A model generated the notes under the pieces. That model saw nothing but the letters and a program-made list of their open reading frames with translations, did not search any database and was not told where the DNA came from. From Clostridia bacterium (GTDB lineage Bacteria; Bacillota; Clostridia; Christensenellales; Aristaeellaceae): 39,072 nt of DNA. Of this stretch, positions 23,029 through 30,026 are shown one piece after another (position 1 is the first letter of the stretch; every line of letters starts with the position of its first letter). The stretch lies in NCBI GenBank assembly GCA_017410455.1, contig JAFQQT010000066.1, forward strand, positions 1-39,072, written 5' to 3'. A program made the position numbers and the translations under genes.

Positions 23029-23835
23029 ATGGCCCCGCTTGACTTCGAGATCCTCTCCAAGCTCATGCGCTACGTCTTCACCTTCCTGGGCGTGGTGATC
23101 GTCTGGCGATCCTACGCCTGGCTGCGCAAGGATCGCCGCGCCGCCACCAAACGCCTCAAAGGCCTGCCGGATGCCGGAACCATCGGCTTCCTGACGGTGC
23201 TCAAGGGCTCCAGCGAGCTCCGGGAGGGGGACATGATCCCCGTGCCCGGCGAGGGCGTGCTGGGCTTTGTGCGCACCTGCGATGTGGTGGTGCCCGTGAC
23301 GGACGTGGTGGCCCAGCACCTGGATTTCACCTTCCGCAACGGCAAGGGCCTGTACATCTACCCCCGCCGGGGCTGCCCCGCCGCCGTGGACGGCGTGACC
23401 ATCGACAGCCGCGCCGATTCCCGCCGCTACCCCATGCACCACGGCTCCATCCTGCAGGTGGGCGAGGCATTGCTGCAGCTGGGCGTGTTCGCCGGCCTGG
23501 ATGTCGAAGCTGCCCCCGGCGTATGGGAGGATCCCCCGCCCGACACGCCGCAGCCCGAGTATCCGCCCCAGCTGCCGCAGATGGACGCTTATCCGCAGCA
23601 ATCCCCTTATCCCCAGCAGGGCATGTATCCCCCGCAGGCGCAGCTGCCGCAGATGGACGCCTATCCCCAGCAATCCCCTTATCCCCAGCAGGGCATGTAT
23701 CCCCCGCAGGCGCAGCTGCCGCAGATGGGCGCCTATCCGCAGCAATCCCCTTATCCCCAGCAAGGCATGTATCCCCCGCCCTATGCCCCGCAGCCCCTGA
23801 CGCCACCCCAAAGGAGGCCGGATGATGAAGCTTAA
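23029..23835 (+). CDS. Membrane-anchored FHA-like protein with P/Q/Y-rich repeat tail
   Basis: 268 aa. One membrane helix (about 12-28), a basic stretch (WLRKDRRAATKR), then an FHA-like beta domain at about 62-158 in which VRTCDVVVPVTDVVAQH replaces the usual GR..D...d..vSr.H; the phosphothreonine-contacting Ser is not present (VAQH), so binding may be lost or altered. Residues 181 onward carry three 24-residue repeats with the unit QLPQMDAYPQQSPY plus PQQGMYPPQA. ATG is preceded by AAAGGAG. It overlaps the FtsW/RodA gene by 14 bases. FHA-SEDS-PBP order is known from cell-wall operons of Actinobacteria and some Bacillota, so a scaffold role in wall growth is likely. Confidence 0.8.
   Translation: MAPLDFEILSKLMRYVFTFLGVVIVWRSYAWLRKDRRAATKRLKGLPDAGTIGFLTVLKGSSELREGDMIPVPGEGVLGFVRTCDVVVPVTDVVAQHLDFTFRNGKGLYIYPRRGCPAAVDGVTIDSRADSRRYPMHHGSILQVGEALLQLGVFAGLDVEAAPGVWEDPPPDTPQPEYPPQLPQMDAYPQQSPYPQQGMYPPQAQLPQMDAYPQQSPYPQQGMYPPQAQLPQMGAYPQQSPYPQQGMYPPPYAPQPLTPPQRRPDDEA
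23569..23784 (+). repeat. Three in-frame 72-bp tandem repeats
   Basis: Units at 23569, 23641 and 23713 differ at few, mostly synonymous positions (GCT/GCC, CCG/CCC, GAC/GGC; the third ends differently). They encode the repeated P/Q/Y-rich tail of the FHA-like protein, a recent expansion likely to vary in copy number. Confidence 0.95.
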
Positions 23836-25084
23836 GCGTGACCCGGGCAAGCCCCTGTCCCGGGTGGTCACCGCCTTCTACTTTCTGGCGTTCCTGCTGC
23901 TGTTTGTCAGGGATTGCTTCCTGTACGGCGTGGGCGCGGCCTTCCTGGAGCACTGGCAGGGGCTGGCGCTGGCCTTCGCCGTGCCGCTGCTCAACACCGC
24001 CACCACCTGGTTGCTGCCGCGGCTCTTCCCGGCGGATCAGCTGCTGCTGTCGCTGACGAACTTCCTGTGCGCCCTGGGGCTGCTGATGCTCTACCGCACC
24101 AGCCCCGCCTACGCCTATCAGCAGGCGCTGTACTACTTCGTGGGCCTGGTGGCCATGGTCATCTGCATCTACCTGGTGCGCATCGTGCGCTCCTTCCGGC
24201 TGCTGGTGTGGCCGATGATGCTGCTCTCCCTGGGGCTGCTGGTGCTGCCGCTGCTCATCGGCGAGGAGATCTACGGCGCGACGAACTGGATCCGCGTTGG
24301 CGGCATGTCGCTGCAGCCCAGCGAAGTGGTCAAGCTCTGCCTGGTGATCGTCATCGCCCGGCTGATGGCGGATGGCCGCTTCCTGCCCTGGGTGCTCTAC
24401 GCGGGCGCATGCCTGGGCGTGCTCATGCTGCAGAAGGATCTGGGCACGGCGCTGCTCTACTTCGGCACCACGCTGATCATCTACTACGCCGCCTCCGGCA
24501 ACCTGTTCATCACCGGACTGGGCGCAGCGGCGGGCGCGGGCGCGGCCGTGGCGGGCTACAGCATGTTCAGCCATGTGCGACGGCGCGTGTCCGTCTGGCT
24601 CGACCCCTGGAAGGACTACAACGACGCCGGCTACCAGATCATCCAGAGCCTGATGGCCATCGCCTCCGGCGGCCTGTTCGGCGTGGGGCTCGGCCTGGGC
24701 AGCCCCACCAGCATCCCCGTGTACCACACGGACTTCATCTTCGCCGTCATCTGCGAGCAGTTCGGCCTGGTTTTCGGCCTGTGCGTGCTGTTGATCTATG
24801 TGGCGCTCGTCTGGCGCGGCGCAGCGGTGGCCATGGCGGCCCGCACCCGCTTCCACGCCCTGCTGGCCATGGGCTGCACGGTGCTGCTGGGCCTGCAGAC
24901 CTTCGTGATCATCGGCGGCGTACTCAAGCTGATTCCCCTTACCGGCGTGACGATGCCCTTCGTGTCCTACGGCGGCACGTCGCTGGTGTCCAGCCTCTGC
25001 CTGGTCGGACTGCTGCAGGGCGTTTCCAGCCTGAATGAGGATGGCGTTCGCGAGGACGCCCGCCTGGCCGGCTACTCCGACTGA
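23822..25084 (+). CDS. FtsW/RodA/SpoVE-family (SEDS) peptidoglycan polymerase
   Basis: 420 aa, about ten membrane segments. The SEDS signature is complete: GVGLGLGSPTSIPVYHTDFIF-type central block (about 282-302) and FVSYGGTS near the C terminus. SEDS proteins polymerise glycan strands from lipid II together with a class B PBP, here encoded just downstream. Whether it acts in elongation (RodA) or division (FtsW) cannot be said from sequence. AAAGGAGG sits four bases before ATG 23822 and seven before ATG 23825; the second may be used. Overlaps the FHA-like gene, so coupled. Confidence 0.92.
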   Translation: MMKLKRDPGKPLSRVVTAFYFLAFLLLFVRDCFLYGVGAAFLEHWQGLALAFAVPLLNTATTWLLPRLFPADQLLLSLTNFLCALGLLMLYRTSPAYAYQQALYYFVGLVAMVICIYLVRIVRSFRLLVWPMMLLSLGLLVLPLLIGEEIYGATNWIRVGGMSLQPSEVVKLCLVIVIARLMADGRFLPWVLYAGACLGVLMLQKDLGTALLYFGTTLIIYYAASGNLFITGLGAAAGAGAAVAGYSMFSHVRRRVSVWLDPWKDYNDAGYQIIQSLMAIASGGLFGVGLGLGSPTSIPVYHTDFIFAVICEQFGLVFGLCVLLIYVALVWRGAAVAMAARTRFHALLAMGCTVLLGLQTFVIIGGVLKLIPLTGVTMPFVSYGGTSLVSSLCLVGLLQGVSSLNEDGVREDARLAGYSD

Positions 25085-25123
25085 CCCATCCCCCGAACCT
25101 GACATGAAGGGAGGCGATCCCCC

Positions 25124-26560
25124 CTGAAGCAGCAACGCCTGCGCTTCCGCCTCGTCGCGCTGATCCTCCTGGGGCTCTTTGCGCTGCTGGCGGCTTATGG
25201 CCTGTACTCTATCAACGCCTACGGCAACCGCTGGTTCGCCTACAACCGCAACCCCCGCATCCGCGAGCAGAAGCAGAACGTGATCGCCGGGCGCATCCTG
25301 GACCGCAACGGCGTGGTGCTGGCGGAGACGGCTGAAGACGGCACGCGCGTCTACCAGGCCGACGAGACCGCACGACGCGCCGTCGTTCACCTGCTGGGCG
25401 ATCCGCAGGGACATGTCGCCAACGGCGTGGAGACCTTCCAGACCGGCTATCTTTACGGCTTCCACGCCACGCTCCCGGAGCTGCTCAGCATCCGCTTCAC
25501 TGGCGGCCAGCGCGTGGGCGATGATGTGACGCTCACCATCGACAGCCAGCTGTGCACCGCCATCTACAACGCCTTCCAGAGCTACTCCCTGACCCGCGGC
25601 CACAACGGCGCAGCGGTGGTGCTGAACTACCGCACGGGCGAGGTGGTGGGCATGGTGAGCCTGGGCACCTTCGACCCCATGGGCAGCATCGTATACGAAT
25701 CCGGCAGCAGCTACTACTGGAACCGCGCCACCCAGGGCCTCTATCCCCCGGGCAGCACCTTCAAGGTGATCACCACCGTGGCAGCGCTGGAGAACATTGA
25801 CGGCGCGGCCGAGGCCATCTACCAGTGCCTGGGCGGACTGGAGATCAGCACGCAGACCATCCACGATTTCGGCAGCGCCTCCCACGGCGAACTGACGCTG
25901 AAGCAGGCCTTCACCAAGTCCTGCAACATCACCTATGCCAAGCTGGCGCTGAACCTGCCCGATGGCGTGCTCCGCAAAACCGCGCAGAACTTCGGCTTCG
26001 GCGACAACTTCCTCTTCCGCGACATCGTGGTGGAGAACAGCTCCTTCGCCACGGCGGATGGCGGCAGATTCCATGTGGCGCTCAGCGGCTTCGGTCAGTC
26101 GGAGCTGCTGGCGACGCCCCTGCACATGTGCCTGGTGGCCGCCGGCATCGCCAACGACGGCCTCATCATGGAGCCCACCCTCCTCCGCCAGGTGACCAGC
26201 GGCGTTTCCGGCGCTGAGCGCGATGAATTCCTGCCCCGGGAGTACAAGCGCTGCACCACGCCGGAGACCGCCGCCATCCTGCAGGAGTACATGCGCGCCG
26301 TGTGCGTCAGCGGCACAGGCACCCGCGCCAATGTTTCCGGCATGACCATCTGCGGCAAGACCGGCTCCGCCGAGGCCGGCGCCAACGGCCTGACCCACGG
26401 CTGGTTCATCGGCTTCTGCGCGGACGAGGCATACCCCTTCGCCGTGTGCGTGCTGGTGGAGAACATCGGCGATGGCAATGGCGGCGGCTCCACCGCAGCC
26501 CCCATCGCGGGCGACATCTTCCGTTACCTGCGCGACAACCGCGACCGCGTCAGCGACTGA
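25124..26560 (+). CDS. Class B penicillin-binding protein (transpeptidase) with CTG start
   Basis: 478 aa. N-terminal membrane anchor (LVALILLGLFALLAAYGLY) and the conserved entry GRILDRNGVVLAET at about 55-68; transpeptidase motifs S211-T-F-K (YPPGSTFK), S266-C-N and K412-T-G. It crosslinks peptidoglycan as partner of the SEDS polymerase. No ATG, GTG or TTG lies between the in-frame stop at 25100 and the membrane anchor; the next GTG (25280) is inside the conserved domain and would drop the anchor. CTG at 25124 is nine bases after GGGAGG and is the best start. A seven-codon reading frame (ATG 25104, MKGGDPP) ends in a TGA overlapping this CTG. Length is typical of the short PbpA-type class B group. 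Confidence 0.88.
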   Translation: MKQQRLRFRLVALILLGLFALLAAYGLYSINAYGNRWFAYNRNPRIREQKQNVIAGRILDRNGVVLAETAEDGTRVYQADETARRAVVHLLGDPQGHVANGVETFQTGYLYGFHATLPELLSIRFTGGQRVGDDVTLTIDSQLCTAIYNAFQSYSLTRGHNGAAVVLNYRTGEVVGMVSLGTFDPMGSIVYESGSSYYWNRATQGLYPPGSTFKVITTVAALENIDGAAEAIYQCLGGLEISTQTIHDFGSASHGELTLKQAFTKSCNITYAKLALNLPDGVLRKTAQNFGFGDNFLFRDIVVENSSFATADGGRFHVALSGFGQSELLATPLHMCLVAAGIANDGLIMEPTLLRQVTSGVSGAERDEFLPREYKRCTTPETAAILQEYMRAVCVSGTGTRANVSGMTICGKTGSAEAGANGLTHGWFIGFCADEAYPFAVCVLVENIGDGNGGGSTAAPIAGDIFRYLRDNRDRVSD

Positions 26561-26604
26561 GGAGGCTGTGCATCAAATTTCACCAACTCGACCCATAATG
26601 AAAA

Positions 26605-26646
26605 AAGACGCGCCGGGCGACCACGAAAGTCGTCCGACGCGTTTTC
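26605..26646. terminator. Bidirectional terminator
   Basis: GACGCG...GGGCGAC pairs with GTCGTCC...CGCGT around CACGAAA, with AAAAAA on one side and TTTTCTT on the other. It ends the PBP operon (+) and the membrane-protein gene (-). Confidence 0.85.
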
Positions 26647-27294
26647 TTATTCACAATTCATATTCACGCCGCCTGCCGCGCTGCCTTTTTTCTCCGCGCG
26701 TATGGCGTTCTTTTCCTCCCGGACACGGATCCTCTTCCGAATTCGTGCAAGCTCTTCCCGATCCTTGCGACACCAGAAGGCAAAACCTAATCCTGCAGCC
26801 ACCGCACTCAGCCCCAGCCAGAGCAACACATGCCGCGGATAGCCAATCCTGTCCGAATACCACCGGGCCTCCATCTCATCGCGGTCGATGTATACCCGGC
26901 CCCCGGAGCTCAGCCCACATACTGAATGATACCACAATAGCTCCCGCAACGTGATTTCGCATACGGCGCCATAGGCAAGCTCCTCCTCCAGTGCCCTCGC
27001 CGCATCTTTATCGACCGTGTATTCACGGCCGTCCGTCGTCACCAGCACGTACCTGGAACTCACCGTACCTCGGACATAGGACTTCCGATAATCAATCCTG
27101 GCATAGCGCACATTTTCCGTCTGCCATGTCTCCGGCGCGCTTCCGGACAGCCAGATCATCCACAGCACAAAAACGAGGAGCGCGATCAGCAAGAACGGCA
27201 GCGCCACCACCAGGCTTTTGAGGGCCATCCATACCTTGCAGCAAGTATATTTTTGTTCAAGTTCCCGCAGGAACCCATCTTTACGTTCCTTCAC
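26647..27294 (-). CDS. Two-helix membrane protein of unknown function
   Basis: 215 aa. A short cytoplasmic N terminus, membrane segment ALPFLLIALLVFVLWMIWL (about 29-47), an outer loop of about 90 residues with beta-like pattern (YVRGTVSSRYVLVTTDGREY), a second segment (HVLLWLGLSAVAAGLGFAFW), and a highly basic C-terminal tail (RKRIRVREEKNAIRAEKK). No family recognised. The start is GTG overlapping the TGA of the upstream HAD gene (GTGA), with GGAGG seven bases before it; longer frames lie inside that gene. Coupled to the HAD fusion gene. Confidence 0.75.
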   Translation of the reverse strand: MKERKDGFLRELEQKYTCCKVWMALKSLVVALPFLLIALLVFVLWMIWLSGSAPETWQTENVRYARIDYRKSYVRGTVSSRYVLVTTDGREYTVDKDAARALEEELAYGAVCEITLRELLWYHSVCGLSSGGRVYIDRDEMEARWYSDRIGYPRHVLLWLGLSAVAAGLGFAFWCRKDREELARIRKRIRVREEKNAIRAEKKGSAAGGVNMNCE

Positions 27295-28313
27295 GGCAAC
27301 ACCTCCAGCAGTCCCCGCAGACCTTCCACCCGCACATCCGGGCGTTCCGCTTCCCTGCGCACGCTGTGCCACACCGCCGGCCCCTGGGGCAGCCACACGG
27401 TGCGCATGCCCACGGTCTTTGCGGGGGCGATGTCGTTGTCCAGGCGGTCGCCGATCATGACAGCCTCCGCCGCCGCACAGCCCGCCCGTTTCAGCGCAAG
27501 CCGGAAAATGGCCGGGTCCGGCTTCGCCACGCCCGCCTCCGCCGAGGCGATGACCAGGTCGATGTACTCAAGCAGCCCCCAGGCACGGAGCCTGTCCGCC
27601 GTGCCCGCCGCCTGGTTGGCGATCACGCCGATGCGGTAGCCGCGCCCGCGCAGGGCCCGTAGCACCTCCGCCGCTTCCGGGTAGGGGTGCTCATCCTCGT
27701 GATGCCACGGCGTTTTCGGCAGTCCAAAGAAGGCCGCAGCTTCCAGGTCGCCGCGCCTGTTCTGCCGGGCGAACGCCTCACGCTTGCGCTGGAACTGCTC
27801 GTAGCTTACGCCCGTCCCGGCGATCATCTCGCGGATGCGCCGGTCATAGGCGGCGGACTCGTCCACCAGCGTGGAGCCCACGTCGAAGAAGAGCCACCGC
27901 AGGGGCGCGTCCTCCCAAGTCAGCAGCACCCGGGCGCAAGTCAGCGTAGCCATCAGCGCCTCGTTCCCGATCAGATCAATGCTGATGACGCCGCTTTTCT
28001 CGCTCAGGTCGTAGATATAGCCGCTGTCCTGCTCGGGCAGCAGGGTCGGCAGCCACGCCTCCTGCGGCAGCTGCGTCGGCGGGCGGGACTCAATGATGTC
28101 GCCCTTCGCATCCCGCATCTCGCAGGCCGACAGCTCCACGCCCGTCAGGCAAGCGCCCAAGAAGCGCAGCGTCACCTCCGGCACGCTGAAGCCCGCGCCC
28201 ACCGGCGTTACGCCCCGCAGTGCCATCACCAGGTCGCCATCCTCCCAGCGGACGGCTTTCAGCCAGGCATCGTGATAGTGGAACTGCTCCAGCTGATCTG
28301 ACTCACAGCGCAT
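27291..28313 (-). CDS. HAD-family hydrolase fused to an N-terminal domain of unknown function
   Basis: 340 aa. Residues 1-140 form a beta-rich domain (starting QLEQFHYHDAWLKAVRWEDG) resembling small immunity-like or DUF modules with an FHD start; its role is unknown. Residues about 145-335 are a HAD hydrolase: motif I FFDVGSTLVDES, motif II VIANQ, motif III AKPDPAIF, motif IV MIGDRLDNDI. In motif I the second Asp (acid/base) is Gly, as in a known DVGxTL subgroup, which may slow or change the hydrolysis. A good promoter (28348-28376) supports the ATG at 28313 rather than the longer open frame, which runs into a tRNA gene. Coupled to the membrane-protein gene. Confidence 0.8.
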   Translation of the reverse strand: MRCESDQLEQFHYHDAWLKAVRWEDGDLVMALRGVTPVGAGFSVPEVTLRFLGACLTGVELSACEMRDAKGDIIESRPPTQLPQEAWLPTLLPEQDSGYIYDLSEKSGVISIDLIGNEALMATLTCARVLLTWEDAPLRWLFFDVGSTLVDESAAYDRRIREMIAGTGVSYEQFQRKREAFARQNRRGDLEAAAFFGLPKTPWHHEDEHPYPEAAEVLRALRGRGYRIGVIANQAAGTADRLRAWGLLEYIDLVIASAEAGVAKPDPAIFRLALKRAGCAAAEAVMIGDRLDNDIAPAKTVGMRTVWLPQGPAVWHSVRREAERPDVRVEGLRGLLEVLP

Positions 28314-28347
28314 TTCCCTGCCCCCCCTTCCGGTGAATTTCCCTCTC

Positions 28348-28376
28348 ATGATACCACGCCGCCCTGCCTTCCGCAA
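28348..28376 (-). promoter_or_regulatory. Promoter of the HAD fusion gene
   Basis: TTGCGG (28376-28371), 17-base spacer, TATCAT (28353-28348) with TGG before the -10, on the - strand. It excludes in-frame ATGs further upstream. Confidence 0.6.
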
Positions 28377-28390
28377 GGGAGCTGCGTTGC

Positions 28391-28426
28391 AAAAGCACAA
28401 AAATACGCCACCCATCCGGATGGCGT
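28391..28426 (-). terminator. Terminator of the tRNA operon
   Basis: On the - strand ACGCCA...TGGCGT (28426-28405) is followed by ATTTTTGTGCTTTT. It lies five bases after the last tRNA. Confidence 0.85.
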
Positions 28427-28430
28427 TGAG

Positions 28431-28503
28431 AGCGGTAGACGAGGCTCGGACTCGCGACCTCCACCTTGGCAAGGTGGCGCTCTACCAACTGAGCTACTAC
28501 CGC
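28431..28503 (-). tRNA. tRNA-Gly (GCC)
   Basis: Anticodon loop TTGCCAA within stem CCACC/GGTGG, acceptor GCGGTAG/CTACCGC, T discriminator. 3' CCA is not encoded. Identical in its 72-base body to the copy at 28640-28712. Confidence 0.97.
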
Positions 28504-28559
28504 ATCTGTGAGGGGCTTGCGCCCTTCTATGGAAAGAAGGCGAACCTTCGGGGTTTTGC

Positions 28560-28633
<74 letters not shown>

Positions 28634-28639
28634 AAAAAG

Positions 28640-28712
28640 AGCGGTAGACGAGGCTCGGACTCGCGACCTCCACCTTGGCAAGGTGGCGCTCTACCAACTG
28701 AGCTACTACCGC
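28640..28712 (-). tRNA. tRNA-Gly (GCC), second copy
   Basis: Same sequence as the tRNA at 28431-28503, lying on the other side of tRNA-Gly(TCC). A local duplication. Confidence 0.97.
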
Positions 28713-28732
28713 ATGTTGGGTGTGGGGAAAAG

Positions 28733-28811
28733 TGCGGGCGAAGAGACTCGAACTCTTACACCGAAGTACCAGATCCTAAGTCTGGCGCGTCTGCCATTCC
28801 GCCACGCCCGC
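28733..28811 (-). tRNA. tRNA-Leu (TAG)
   Basis: Anticodon loop CTTAGGA in stem CCAGA/TCTGG, acceptor GCGGGCG/CGCCCGC, A discriminator and a class II variable arm (TACTTCGGTG region), as expected for leucine. Confidence 0.95.
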
Positions 28812-28844
28812 ACGTGCAAGACCTGAGCCGAAGGCAGATGGGAA

Positions 28845-28917
28845 TGACCCATTGGAGATTCGAACTCCAGACACCTTGATTAAAAGTCAAGTGCTCTGCC
28901 GACTGAGCTAATGGGTC
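28845..28917 (-). tRNA. tRNA-Lys (TTT)
   Basis: Anticodon loop CTTTTAA in stem CTTGA/TCAAG, acceptor GACCCAT/ATGGGTC, A discriminator. Confidence 0.97.
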
Positions 28918-28923
28918 ATACAG

Positions 28924-28995
28924 CTGGGGTGGCAGGGCTCGAACCTGCGAATGCGGGAGTCAAAGTCCCGTGCCTTACCACTTGGCTACACCCCA
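28924..28995 (-). tRNA. tRNA-Gln (TTG)
   Basis: Anticodon loop CTTTGAC in stem CGGGA/TCCCG. Acceptor TGGGGTG/CACCCCA with G discriminator, the unusual U1-A72 pair typical of tRNA-Gln. Confidence 0.97.
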
Positions 28996-29029
28996 TCGCA
29001 GGTTGGCACTGCCGCGTGTGCAGCAGACC

Positions 29030-29116
29030 GATTCCGGCCATCCCGCGCAATGCGCGTGCTGGCTACGCTCGGCAATTGCAAGCAATTGCTGTCGCTAGTC
29101 AGGCTTCGCCCGACCT
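29030..29116 (+). repeat. Three-hairpin palindromic element in tRNA-His/Gln spacer
   Basis: CGCGC-AAT-GCGCG (29044-29056), GCAATTGC-AA-GCAATTGC (29072-29089) and GTCAGGC-TTC-GCCCGAC (29098-29114, one A-C mismatch). The left border GATTCCGGCCATC and both linkers match the 485-692 copies. Confidence 0.88.
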
Positions 29117-29133
29117 ACAGGAAGAAAAAGAAG

Positions 29134-29206
29134 GGAGAATAGTGGGGTTCGAACCCACGACATCCAGAGCCACAATCTGGCGCTCTACCACTGAACTATA
29201 TCCTCC
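29134..29206 (-). tRNA. tRNA-His (GTG)
   Basis: Anticodon loop TTGTGGC in stem CCAGA/TCTGG. The extra 5' G (G-1) opposite discriminator C73 is encoded, as usual in bacteria; acceptor GAGGATA/TATTCTC has one G-T pair. Confidence 0.96.
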
Positions 29207-29207
29207 A

Positions 29208-29292
29208 CATTCGGCCTGTATCTGCCTGGGGCAGCTTCAGGCTTCGCACAACGATTTTCCAAATCGTCGCGCTCGTCGGGCTACGCCCGACC
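29208..29292 (+). repeat. Diverged three-hairpin palindromic element in tRNA-Arg/His spacer
   Basis: CTGCC-TGG-GGCAG (29222-29234), ACGATTT-TCC-AAATCGT (29251-29267) and GTCGGGC-TAC-GCCCGAC (29275-29291). Linker sequence is diverged, but order, spacing and the ATTCGGCC left border fit the family. Confidence 0.75.
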
Positions 29293-29300
29293 TCATTATG

Positions 29301-29374
<74 letters not shown>

Positions 29375-29413
29375 AAGCCGGTGGCCAGGCTAAGCCCCGA
29401 GAGGCCATGGCGC

Positions 29414-29480
29414 TCAGCACACTACGAACCCGCTTTGTGCTGACTTAATGAAGTATATCAGAATTACCCCCGTTTGTCAA
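29414..29480 (-). promoter_or_regulatory. Strong sigma-A promoter and leader hairpin of the tRNA operon
   Basis: TTGACA (29480-29475), 17-base spacer, TATACT (29457-29452) on the - strand. The leader then contains the eight-bp stem TCAGCACA/TGTGCTGA (29443-29414) ahead of tRNA-Arg, probably removed with the 5' end. Confidence 0.9.
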
Positions 29481-29508
29481 CACCTTTTTGAAATTTTCTT
29501 TCCTGTGC

Positions 29509-30015
29509 TCACCATTTTTTCGGTTTCCAGAGGACCACCCGATCCTCCTGCATCGATCTGGCCACATCGATCAGCCGCTGATTCCGGCTGCCGCAGAAGT
29601 CCAGCTCCAGCGACCGTTCCGCCAGCACGAAGGGGCCGTCCACCAGCACATCCACCGCGCGCAGCAGCGCCATCCGCGCCGGATCCCGGTCGCCGATGAG
29701 GTACTCCCAGGTGAAGCCCGTGTAGCACCACACGTTCAGCCCGGCGGCCACGGCGGCTTCCGCCAGCTCCGTGCAGGCCTCCGGGGAGCACATCGGCTCG
29801 CCGCCCGAGAGCGTCAGGCCGTCCAGCAGGGGGTTGGCCTTCATCTGCTGGATGATCTCCTCCGTCGTCACCTCGTAGCCGCCGCGAAAATCGTGGCTCT
29901 CCGGGTTGTGGCAGCCCTCGCAATGATGCGGGCATCCCTGCACGAACACGGCATACCGGATCCCCGGGCCATCCACAACCGAATCATTCACCGTGCCGAA
30001 AATGCGGATCTCCAT
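29509..30015 (-). CDS. nrdG: Anaerobic ribonucleotide reductase activating protein (NrdG-like radical SAM)
   Basis: 168 aa. CPHHCEGC (Cys-x3-Cys-x2-Cys, about residues 28-35) binds the 4Fe-4S cluster, followed by LTLSGGEPM for SAM contact; N-terminal MEIRIFGTVNDSVVDGPGIR is typical of NrdG-type activases, which generate the glycyl radical on NrdD for dNTP synthesis without oxygen. No nrdD is in the window. ATG 30015 has GGGGGAG close by; an upstream GTG (30030) overlapping the stop of the DUF3048 gene lacks a ribosome site. Third gene after the deacetylase and DUF3048 genes; no terminator is seen between it and the tRNA promoter just downstream. Confidence 0.88.
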   Translation of the reverse strand: MEIRIFGTVNDSVVDGPGIRYAVFVQGCPHHCEGCHNPESHDFRGGYEVTTEEIIQQMKANPLLDGLTLSGGEPMCSPEACTELAEAAVAAGLNVWCYTGFTWEYLIGDRDPARMALLRAVDVLVDGPFVLAERSLELDFCGSRNQRLIDVARSMQEDRVVLWKPKKW

Positions 30016-30026
30016 CCTGCTCCCCC

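Noticed and set aside
25280-26560. GTG at 25280 as start of the PBP
   Set aside because: It lies inside the conserved NVIAGRILDRNG segment and would remove the membrane anchor; no ribosome site in front.
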